The notes under the pieces were generated by a model. It was not told where the DNA came from, made no database searches, and saw only the letters and a program-made list of their open reading frames with translations. Source: Burkholderiaceae bacterium (GTDB taxonomy: Bacteria; Pseudomonadota; Gammaproteobacteria; Burkholderiales; Burkholderiaceae_C). Taken from it: 64,000 nucleotides of DNA. The DNA is taken from positions 22,717 to 86,716 of the forward strand of contig JAEUOY010000030.1 of assembly GCA_016790515.1 (NCBI GenBank), given 5' to 3'. Made by a program: the position numbers and the translations under genes. Below, one piece after another: positions 56,683-64,000 of the stretch (position 1 is the first letter of the stretch; every line of letters begins with the position of its first letter).

Positions 56683-57488
56683 GGCTTTTCTCCGAGGTGT
56701 GTCTGGATGAACGCGGTGGCGGCGGTGATCAGCGCCGCGGGCTGGTCGCGGTGCGGCGAGTGGCCGCAGTCTCGCAGCTCGAGCAGCTGGGTCTGCGGCA
56801 CGCGTCTGGCGATGCCGCGGATCTGTTCGAGTGTGCCGTACTCGTCGTCCAGGCCCTGCACCGCGAGCAGCGGGCCGGTGATCGTCGCGATCTCGGATTC
56901 GATCGTCCAGTGCCGGAATTGCGGCAGCAGCCAGATGTCGTTCCAGCCCCAGAAGGCCGAGTCGGGGTCGTCATGGTGGCGCGCCAGCCGCTCGCGCAGG
57001 TCGGTGTCGCGGTAGGCCTGGCGGGCCTTCTCGATGCTGGCCAGCGACAGGTCTTCGACCAGGGTGTGCGGCGCCAGCACGATGCTGCCGGCCACCCGCT
57101 GCGCAAACCGCGCGGCGTGCAGCAGCGCGATCGACGCCCCGTCGCTGTGGCCGAACAGCCAGGGGCGGTGCCTGGCGGTGTCGATGTCCAGCGCCTGCAG
57201 CAGCGACGGCAGCACCTCGTGGGCCTGGCGGTGCATGAAGTCCGGGCCCCAGGCCTCCTCGGCGGCGCGCGGCGTCGAGCGGCCGTAGCCCGGGCGCGAG
57301 TAGACCAGGCCGCGGCAATTGGCCGCCTCGCAAAGCCGCTGCGGAAAGTCGCGCCACATCGACAGCGAGCCCAGGCCCTCGTGCAGGAACACGATCAGCG
57401 GGCGGGTGGCATCGTCGACGCCGACCCAGGCATGCTCGATCGTGACCGGGCGGCCGGCCCAGTCGAGCTCGACGAACTGCGAACTCAT
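56679..57488 (-). CDS. Alpha/beta hydrolase
   Basis: 269 aa. The nucleophile elbow is FGHSDGASIALL, with the acid in VQGLDDEYGTL and the His in DCGHSPHRDQP. The oxyanion loop is FLHEGLGSLSMWRDFP. Enzymes like it are found in box clusters and could act on CoA thioesters or ring-cleavage products, but the substrate is not known. It overlaps the next gene (bclA) by 4 nt and the binding-protein gene by 4 nt, so it is part of the operon. Confidence 0.9.
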   Translation of the reverse strand: MSSQFVELDWAGRPVTIEHAWVGVDDATRPLIVFLHEGLGSLSMWRDFPQRLCEAANCRGLVYSRPGYGRSTPRAAEEAWGPDFMHRQAHEVLPSLLQALDIDTARHRPWLFGHSDGASIALLHAARFAQRVAGSIVLAPHTLVEDLSLASIEKARQAYRDTDLRERLARHHDDPDSAFWGWNDIWLLPQFRHWTIESEIATITGPLLAVQGLDDEYGTLEQIRGIARRVPQTQLLELRDCGHSPHRDQPAALITAATAFIQTHLGEKP

Positions 57489-59128
57489 GAGCCGGCGGAC
57501 TCGCGTTCTCGCAGCTTGAAGCGCTGGATCTTGCCGGTGGCGGTCTTCGGCAGGTCGTCGACGAAGGCGATCTGGCGCGGGTACTTGTACGGTGCCAGCT
57601 TCTCCTTGACGAAGGCCTTCAGATCGTCCTCGGTCGCGCTGCCGCCGGGCTTCAGCACGACGAAGGCCTTGGTCTTGGTCAGGCCCTCGGCATCGGGCAC
57701 GCCGATCACCGCGGCCTCCAGCACCGCCGGGTGCATCACCAGCGTCGCCTCGACCTCGAACGGCGAGACGTAGATGCCGCTGACCTTGAGCATGTCGTCG
57801 CTGCGGCCCGAGTAGGTGTAGCTGCCGTCGGCGTTGCGCACGTACTTGTCGCCGCTCTTTGTCCAGCCGCCCTGGAAGGTGTCGCGCGACTTCTCGCGGT
57901 TGCCCCAGTACATCATCGCCGCCGACGGGCCATGGATGTAGAGGTCGCCGGGTTCGCCGTCGGGCACCGGCGCGCCGCCCTCGCCGCGCAGCTCGATCTC
58001 GTAGCCCGGCACCGGCCAGCCGGTGCTGCCATAGCGCACCCGACCGGGCTGGTTGGACAGGAAGATGTGCAGCATCTCGGTCGAGCCGATGCCGTCGACG
58101 ATGTCGACGCCGAAATGGCGCTTGAAGCGCTCGCCGATCTCGGCCGGCAGCGCCTCGCCGGCCGAGGACACCAGGCGCAGCGCAACCTCCGTCGCCGCCG
58201 GCAGGTTCGGCGCGGCCAGCATGCCGGCGAAGCCGGTGGGCGCGCCGTAGAACACCGTCGGCTTCAGCGTCGCCGGGCCGCCCCAGGCCGCTGTATCCCC
58301 CTCGGGGGGACGGGGCGCAGCCCCTTGGGGGGCATGTCCGCCGCCGACCTCGCCGCGCCAGCGCCTGAACACCGCGTCGGGCGTCGGCCGCTCGGGCATC
58401 AGCAGCGTCGTCGCGCCGACGCTCATCGGGAAAGTCAGCGCATTGCCCAGGCCATAGGCGAAGAACAGCTTGGCGGCCGAGAAGCAGACGTCCGATTCGG
58501 TCAAGCCGAGGATCGCCTTGCCGTACAGCTCGCAGGTCCAGTACGGGTTGGCCTGCGAATGCACCGTGCCCTTGGGCCGGCCGGTCGATCCCGACGAGTA
58601 GAGCCAGAACGCGGGGTCGTCGGCACGCGTCGCGGCGGGCCTGGCCAGCGGCGCCTGGGCGGCGAGGAAGCTTTCGAACTCGACTTCGGCCGGGTGCAAG
58701 GGCGCCAGCGGGCGCGAGACGACGACCTTCTGCACCTCGTGGTCGGACTTGACCATCGCCGACACCAGCACTGGCAGCTGCGCGCCCGACACCAGCACCG
58801 CCTGGGCGCGCGAATGCTCGAGCATGTAGGCGTAGTCGTCGGCGGTCAGCAGCGTGTTCACCGCCACCGGCACCAGCCCGGCATAGATCGCGCCGAGGAA
58901 GGCGACCGGCCAGTCGGTCGTGTCCTGCATCAGCAGCAGCACGCGTTCCTCGCGCTTCAGGCCCAGGCCGCGCAGGCCGGCGGCCAGCCGGCGCACGCGG
59001 TCGTCGAGCTGGCCGTAGGCCAGCGTGCCGGCGTCGTCGATGAAGGCGGCCTTGGCAGGCCGTCCGGCGTTGACCGACAGCAGGTGCTGCGCGAAGTTGA
59101 AGCGCTCGGCCGGTGGGGCAATGGTCAT
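57485..59128 (-). CDS. bclA: Benzoate-CoA ligase with in-frame repeat insertion
   Basis: 547 aa from ATG 59128. It activates benzoate with ATP and CoA. Motifs are FWLYSSGSTGRPKGTVHSQA, GIGSTEMLHIFLSNQ, YTYSGRSDDMLKVSG and the adenylation Lys in PKTATGKIQRFKLRE. About 25-30 residues (GEVGGGHAPQGAAPRPPEG and so on, near 58268-58357) interrupt the sequence FRRW...KPTVFYGAPTG. They come from a GC-rich repeat with C-runs and G-runs. The gene lies next to the DUF4863-like gene and the ABC importer. Confidence 0.93.
   Translation of the reverse strand: MTIAPPAERFNFAQHLLSVNAGRPAKAAFIDDAGTLAYGQLDDRVRRLAAGLRGLGLKREERVLLLMQDTTDWPVAFLGAIYAGLVPVAVNTLLTADDYAYMLEHSRAQAVLVSGAQLPVLVSAMVKSDHEVQKVVVSRPLAPLHPAEVEFESFLAAQAPLARPAATRADDPAFWLYSSGSTGRPKGTVHSQANPYWTCELYGKAILGLTESDVCFSAAKLFFAYGLGNALTFPMSVGATTLLMPERPTPDAVFRRWRGEVGGGHAPQGAAPRPPEGDTAAWGGPATLKPTVFYGAPTGFAGMLAAPNLPAATEVALRLVSSAGEALPAEIGERFKRHFGVDIVDGIGSTEMLHIFLSNQPGRVRYGSTGWPVPGYEIELRGEGGAPVPDGEPGDLYIHGPSAAMMYWGNREKSRDTFQGGWTKSGDKYVRNADGSYTYSGRSDDMLKVSGIYVSPFEVEATLVMHPAVLEAAVIGVPDAEGLTKTKAFVVLKPGGSATEDDLKAFVKEKLAPYKYPRQIAFVDDLPKTATGKIQRFKLRERESAGS
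58268..58357. repeat. REP-like GC-rich insertion inside bclA
   Basis: The core 58295-58334 has the palindrome CCCCCTCGGGGG and the hairpin GGGGCGCAGCCCC, followed by TTGGGGGG. Its look recalls the CCCCTCGGGGG-type intergenic repeats of Comamonadaceae and related Burkholderiales. Here it lies in-frame in a coding gene and adds a Gly/Pro/Ala-rich loop. Confidence 0.65.
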
Positions 59129-59157
59129 TCGCGGTCTCCTGTTCGCCGGGCCGGGCG

Positions 59158-59622
59158 TCACTTCGTGAAGTCGATGCGGCCTTCGGGCAGCAGGTACAGC
59201 ACCAGCGCGCGGCCGCCGGCCACCGTCGGCGGGTGGGCGCTGCCGGGCGGGCAGACCAGCCAGCCGGCCGGCCGGCCGTCGAAGGTGGCGTTGCCGGCGA
59301 TCGGCATGATCAGGTCGACCTCGCCGAGCGGGTGGGTGTGGTGCGGCCCGGCCACGTCGGCCATGTCGACCACGTCGACCGAAAAGCCGTGCAGATCCTC
59401 GGCCGGCTTGAAGATGCGGCCGTAGCGGATGCCGCCGCCCTCGCGGTTGCACAGCCAGCCTTCGGCCACGCCCTGCTGGCAGGCGGCCTTCAGGCCGTCG
59501 TAGGTCGGGCTGCCGGGGCCGTGCACGGCGTTGAGCCAGGCATCGAGCTGCGCATCGAGCGCTCGGCCGGCGATCTGGTCGGTCAGCGAGGCGATCAGCT
59601 GGCGGAAGGCGGCTTGGGGCAC
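59158..59622 (-). CDS. DUF4863-like protein in the benzoate locus
   Basis: 154 aa from a GTG (GGAG 9 bp before). It contains a cupin-like core, GPHHTHPLGEVDLIMPIAG with His-rich start and VCPPGSAHPPTVAGGRALV, suggesting a metal site. Proteins of this kind (DUF4863, some annotated 4-hydroxylaminobenzoate lyase) occur in box clusters. The function in benzoate metabolism is not established. It is the first gene of the minus-strand operon. Confidence 0.7.
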   Translation of the reverse strand: MPQAAFRQLIASLTDQIAGRALDAQLDAWLNAVHGPGSPTYDGLKAACQQGVAEGWLCNREGGGIRYGRIFKPAEDLHGFSVDVVDMADVAGPHHTHPLGEVDLIMPIAGNATFDGRPAGWLVCPPGSAHPPTVAGGRALVLYLLPEGRIDFTK

Positions 59623-59692
59623 GGCGGGTGTCTCCGTCTCGGGTCGCCGGCTTGCGGCCACCGGCGATATGAAGTATTGTGCAACCACCGAT

Positions 59693-59721
59693 ACGGTACT
59701 TCGCTGTCTTTGTGGTGTCAA
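59693..59721 (-). promoter_or_regulatory. Promoter of the bclA operon
   Basis: On the minus strand TTGACA (59716-59721) is followed by a 17-bp spacer and TACCGT (59693-59698). It suits the DUF4863-bclA-hydrolase-ABC operon. The -35 box overlaps an AGCA-N6-TGCA near-match to a BoxR site. Confidence 0.5.
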
Positions 59722-59734
59722 GCAATATAATGCA
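59721..59734. promoter_or_regulatory. Near-match BoxR operator between bclA operon and boxR
   Basis: AGCA-ATATAA-TGCA differs from TGCA-N6-TGCA by one base. It overlaps the -35 box of the minus-strand promoter and the boxR start region. The same sequence includes TATAAT, a perfect -10 hexamer on the plus strand. Confidence 0.45.
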
Positions 59735-60707
59735 TTCTCTCGGGTTAACACTGAAGCCGGACGAGGACGGGACCGAACCGGCACCGGCCGATGCGCTCGA
59801 AGCGCCCGGTGCGCCGGCACCGGCCGACGACAAGAATCCGTCGCTGGTCGCGCTGGGCGAGCGTGTGCGCCGGCTGCGCGCGGCGCGCGGCATGACGCGC
59901 AAGTCCGTTGCGCTGGCGGCCGAGGTCAGCGAGCGTCACCTGGCGAATCTGGAATACGGCATCGGCAATGCCTCGTTCCTGGTCCTGCAGCAGGTGGCCG
60001 GGGCCTTGCAGTGCTCGATGGCCGAGCTGATCGGCGATGTGACGACCTCGTCGCCCGAGTGGCTGCTGATCCGCGAACTGCTCGAACACCGCGACGAGGC
60101 CACGCTGCGCCGTGCCCGCGAGGCCATCGGCGCGCTGCTGGGCACCGGCGGCGCGCGGGCAGCGGCCGATCCGTCGCGCGCCTCGCGGGTGGCGCTGATC
60201 GGGCTGCGCGGCGCCGGCAAGTCGACGCTGGGCCGCATGCTCGCCGACGACCTGGGCTTCGCCTTCGTCGAGCTGAGCCGCGAGATCGAGCAGTTCGCCG
60301 GCTGCAGCATCGCCGAGATCCAGGCCCTGTACGGGCAGAACGCCTACCGCCGCTACGAGCGCCGCGCGCTCGAGGAGGCGATCCAGATCTACCCCGAGGT
60401 GGTGATCGCGACCCCCGGCGGCCTGGTGTCGGATGCCGCCACCTTCAACCAGCTGCTGTCGCACTGCACCACCGTCTGGCTGCAGGCCAAACCCGAGGAC
60501 CACATGGCGCGCGTCGCCGCGCAGGGCGATCTGCGGCCGATGGCGGCCAGCCGCGAGGCAATGGACGACCTGCGGCAGATCCTGGCCGGCCGCGCGGCCT
60601 TTTATTCGAAGGCCGACATGACGCTGAACACCAGCGTGGCGCCACTCGATGCCACCTTCCAGTCGTTGCGCACGATGGTGCGCGAGGCGTTGCAGCTGCC
60701 GGCCTGA
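59730..60707 (+). CDS. boxR: BoxR-type benzoyl-CoA-responsive regulator
   Basis: 325 aa from ATG 59730; a GTG at 59679 is possible but the added residues are not typical, and neither has a ribosome site. The N-terminal XRE helix-turn-helix is VALGERVRRLRAARGMTRKS and SERHLANLEYGIGNASFLVL. The C-terminal part is a shikimate-kinase-like domain with Walker A LIGLRGAGKSTLGRML, the domain that binds benzoyl-CoA in Azoarcus BoxR. It represses box genes until benzoyl-CoA is present. It is divergent from the bclA operon and 138 bp upstream of boxC. Confidence 0.94.
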   Translation: MHSLGLTLKPDEDGTEPAPADALEAPGAPAPADDKNPSLVALGERVRRLRAARGMTRKSVALAAEVSERHLANLEYGIGNASFLVLQQVAGALQCSMAELIGDVTTSSPEWLLIRELLEHRDEATLRRAREAIGALLGTGGARAAADPSRASRVALIGLRGAGKSTLGRMLADDLGFAFVELSREIEQFAGCSIAEIQALYGQNAYRRYERRALEEAIQIYPEVVIATPGGLVSDAATFNQLLSHCTTVWLQAKPEDHMARVAAQGDLRPMAASREAMDDLRQILAGRAAFYSKADMTLNTSVAPLDATFQSLRTMVREALQLPA

Positions 60708-60759
60708 GTTCAGGCTGCAATGCATCGGAGTGCCTGTTCGACCCGGCGCAAATTTCCGC

Positions 60760-60788
60760 TTGACGCAATAAACTGCATGCATGATACT
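60760..60788 (+). promoter_or_regulatory. Promoter of boxC-boxB
   Basis: TTGACG (60760-60765), a 17-bp spacer and GATACT (60783-60788). A BoxR-type site overlaps the -10 box. The expected transcript leader is about 50 nt, and GGAGAG lies before the boxC ATG. Confidence 0.65.
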
Positions 60789-60791
60789 GCA
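60778..60791. promoter_or_regulatory. BoxR operator 1 (TGCA-N6-TGCA)
   Basis: TGCATGATACTGCA overlaps the -10 box of the boxC promoter. It matches exactly the TGCA-N6-TGCA pattern recalled for BoxR in Azoarcus. An extra TGCA lies at 60774-60777. Confidence 0.65.
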
Positions 60792-60808
60792 GGCACTGAG
60801 TCGAAACA

Positions 60809-60822
60809 TGCACTTTACTGCA
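60809..60822. promoter_or_regulatory. BoxR operator 2 (TGCA-N6-TGCA)
   Basis: TGCACTTTACTGCA lies 31 bp (start to start) after operator 1 and just downstream of the expected transcription start. This places two operators three helical turns apart. Confidence 0.65.
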
Positions 60823-60845
60823 CCACACCCCACGGAGAGCGCATC

Positions 60846-62504
60846 ATGAGCCACCCCACCCGCGTCGACTACCAGACCGACCCGTCCCAGTACCGGCATT
60901 GGAAGCTGCGCTTCGAAGGCCCGGTGGCCACGCTGCTGGCCGACTTCGACGAGAACGCCGGGCTGCGGCCGGGCTACAAGCTCAAGCTCAACAGCTACGA
61001 CCTGGGCGTCGACATCGAGCTGAACGACGCCATCAACCGCATCCGCTTCGAGCACCCCGAGGTGCGCTCGGTCGTGATCACCAGCGCGAAGGACAAGGTG
61101 TTCTGCTCGGGCGCCAACATCTTCATGCTGGGCGTCTCGAGCCATGCCTGGAAGGTGAACTTCTGCAAGTTCACCAACGAGACCCGCAACGGGCTGGAGG
61201 ATTCGTCGAAGCACTCGGGCCTGAAGTTCCTGGCCGCCGTCAACGGCGCCTGCGCCGGCGGCGGCTACGAGCTGGCGCTGGCCTGCGACGAGATCCTGCT
61301 GGTCGACGACCGCTCCAGCGCGGTCAGCCTGCCCGAGGTGCCGCTGCTGGGCGTGCTGCCCGGCACCGGCGGCCTGACCCGGGTGACCGACAAGCGCAAG
61401 GTGCGCCATGACCTGGCCGACCTGTTCTGCACCAGCGTCGAGGGCGTGCGCGGCCAGAAAGCCGTCGCCTGGCGCCTGGTCGACGCGATCGCCAAGCCGG
61501 CGCAGTTCGCCGCCAAGGTGCAGGAGCGCGCGCTCGAACTGGCCGCCAAGAGCGACCGCCCGGCCGACGCACAGGGCGTTGTGCTGCCGCGGCTGGCGGT
61601 GAGCGTCGAGGCCGATGCACTGCGCTACCGGCATGTCACGGTCGAGATCGACCGCGTGAAGCGCACCGCGACCTGGACCGTCCAGGGTCCGGCCGGCGCG
61701 CAGCCCGCCGACATCGCGGCGATCGAGGCCGCCGGCGCCGCCTGGTACCCGCTGCAACTGGCCCGCGAGCTCGACGACGCGATCCTGCAGATGCGCACCA
61801 ACGAACTCGACATCGGCACCTGGCTGATCAAGACCCAGGGCGAGGTGGCCGACGTGCTGGCGATGGACGCCACGCTGCTGGCGCACCAGCACCACTGGCT
61901 GGTGCGCGAGACCGTCGGAGCGCTGCGCCGCAGCTTCAGCCGGCTCGACGTGTCCTCGCGCAGCCTGTTCGCGCTGATCGAGCCGGGCTCGTGCTTTGCC
62001 GGGACCTTCCTCGAGCTGGCGCTGGCCTGCGACCGCAGCTATCAGCTGATGCTGCCCGACGACGCGGCGAAATCGCCGAAGATCGCCGTCGGCGAAGCCA
62101 ACTTCAAGCTCTACCCGATGGTCACCGGCCAGAGCCGGCTGGGCCGCCGCTTCTACGACGAGGCGCCGGCGCTCGACGCGGTGCTCGAGAAGCTCGGCCA
62201 GCCGCTGGACGCCGACGCGGCGATGGCGCTGGGCCTGGTCACCAGCAACCCCGACGACATCGACTGGGCCGACGAGGTGCGCATCGCGGTCGAGGAGCGC
62301 GTCGCGATGAGCCCCGACGCGCTGACCGGCCTGGAAGCCAACCTGCGCTTCAACGGCCCCGAGAACATGTTCACCCGCGTCTTCGGCCGCCTGACCGCCT
62401 GGCAGAACTGGATCTTCCAGCGGCCCAACGCCGTGGGCGAGAAGGGCGCACTGAAGGTCTACGGCAAGGGCGACAAGGCCGCCTTCGACTGGAACAGGGT
62501 TTGA
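60846..62504 (+). CDS. boxC: Benzoyl-CoA-dihydrodiol lyase / 2,3-epoxybenzoyl-CoA dihydrolase BoxC
   Basis: 552 aa from ATG 60846. It hydrolytically opens the ring of 2,3-epoxybenzoyl-CoA to 3,4-dehydroadipyl-CoA semialdehyde and formate. It has an enoyl-CoA-hydratase-like fold: SGANIFMLG with the oxyanion-type loop, AAVNGACAGGGYELALACDE and a second such core CFAGTFLELALACDRSYQLM. Cotranscribed with boxB, which follows after 36 bp. Regulated by BoxR. Confidence 0.95.
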   Translation: MSHPTRVDYQTDPSQYRHWKLRFEGPVATLLADFDENAGLRPGYKLKLNSYDLGVDIELNDAINRIRFEHPEVRSVVITSAKDKVFCSGANIFMLGVSSHAWKVNFCKFTNETRNGLEDSSKHSGLKFLAAVNGACAGGGYELALACDEILLVDDRSSAVSLPEVPLLGVLPGTGGLTRVTDKRKVRHDLADLFCTSVEGVRGQKAVAWRLVDAIAKPAQFAAKVQERALELAAKSDRPADAQGVVLPRLAVSVEADALRYRHVTVEIDRVKRTATWTVQGPAGAQPADIAAIEAAGAAWYPLQLARELDDAILQMRTNELDIGTWLIKTQGEVADVLAMDATLLAHQHHWLVRETVGALRRSFSRLDVSSRSLFALIEPGSCFAGTFLELALACDRSYQLMLPDDAAKSPKIAVGEANFKLYPMVTGQSRLGRRFYDEAPALDAVLEKLGQPLDADAAMALGLVTSNPDDIDWADEVRIAVEERVAMSPDALTGLEANLRFNGPENMFTRVFGRLTAWQNWIFQRPNAVGEKGALKVYGKGDKAAFDWNRV

Positions 62505-62540
62505 GTCTTTCTGGCATCTGAACACTCACGGAGTCACGAC

Positions 62541-63968
<1,428 letters not shown>

Positions 63969-64000
63969 TCGGCGCCGGCCCGCGTCGAGTGCAGGGGGCC

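Noticed and set aside
58295-58334. C-run/G-run repeat as a transcription terminator in bclA
   Set aside because: It lies within an intact coding frame and lacks a following T-run.

Overview
This 64 kb window is a very GC-rich, tightly packed chromosomal segment of a betaproteobacterium of the order Burkholderiales. The gene content (PEP-CTERM protein, short HisG, LolB-IspE-tRNA-Gln-Prs-L25-Pth block, aerobic box pathway for benzoate) suggests a relative of Rubrivivax, Leptothrix or Ideonella. The species cannot be fixed from sequence reading alone.

Region by region. 1-5.2 kb: the end of a TPR-like gene, a TetR regulator, a YadGH-type ABC exporter, bolA and murA. 4.5-12 kb: the histidine operon hisG-hisD-hisC-hisB-hisH-hisA-hisF. 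It is interrupted by a vapBC-like toxin-antitoxin pair, translationally coupled to hisC, and by an inverted CHRD/PEP-CTERM gene between hisA and hisF. hisI and hisE do not follow hisF. 12-21 kb: rsmD, coaD, a ferredoxin, a DUF4124-type protein, pth, ald, rplY, prs, tRNA-Gln, ispE, lolB and a TPR protein. 21-30.5 kb: mutM, a dynamin-like GTPase, mutY, a LON-domain protein, rapZ, recN, nadK, hrcA and a CAU tRNA. These are mostly DNA repair and housekeeping genes with 4-nt stop/start overlaps.

30.5-47.6 kb is an accessory region: a HipA remnant next to the tRNA, an EamA transporter, an Old Yellow Enzyme, a thioesterase, an orphan solute-binding protein, an M15-type peptidase, an orphan ABC ATPase with a shortened Walker A, a GNAT enzyme, an Lrp regulator, a desaturase, a decayed glxR/garR-like gene, TerC, and a redox/stress block. 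That block holds an AhpD-like protein, a sigma-54 activator, an FNR-like regulator, an orphan Rieske protein and Dps. A TlpA-like protein and two methyltransferases follow. 47.9-51.4 kb holds a hybrid histidine kinase with an ethylene-receptor-like membrane domain and a single-domain response regulator, followed by a broken lipoprotein gene.

52.1-64 kb is an aerobic benzoate catabolic locus. On the minus strand lie a LivFGMHK-type ABC importer, an alpha/beta hydrolase, benzoate-CoA ligase (with an in-frame repeat-like insertion) and a DUF4863-like protein. On the plus strand lie BoxR, BoxC and BoxB. Together these import benzoate, activate it to benzoyl-CoA, epoxidise it and hydrolytically open the ring. 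Two TGCA-N6-TGCA sites at the boxC promoter match the operator pattern recalled for BoxR.

No CRISPR array, rRNA, complete insertion sequence or prophage was seen. The most unusual points are the toxin-antitoxin pair inside the his operon, the ethylene-receptor-like kinase, the palindrome plus sigma-54-like promoter in front of an orphan Rieske gene, a 20-bp motif shared by the AhpD-like and dps promoters, the repeat inside bclA, and four decayed genes.
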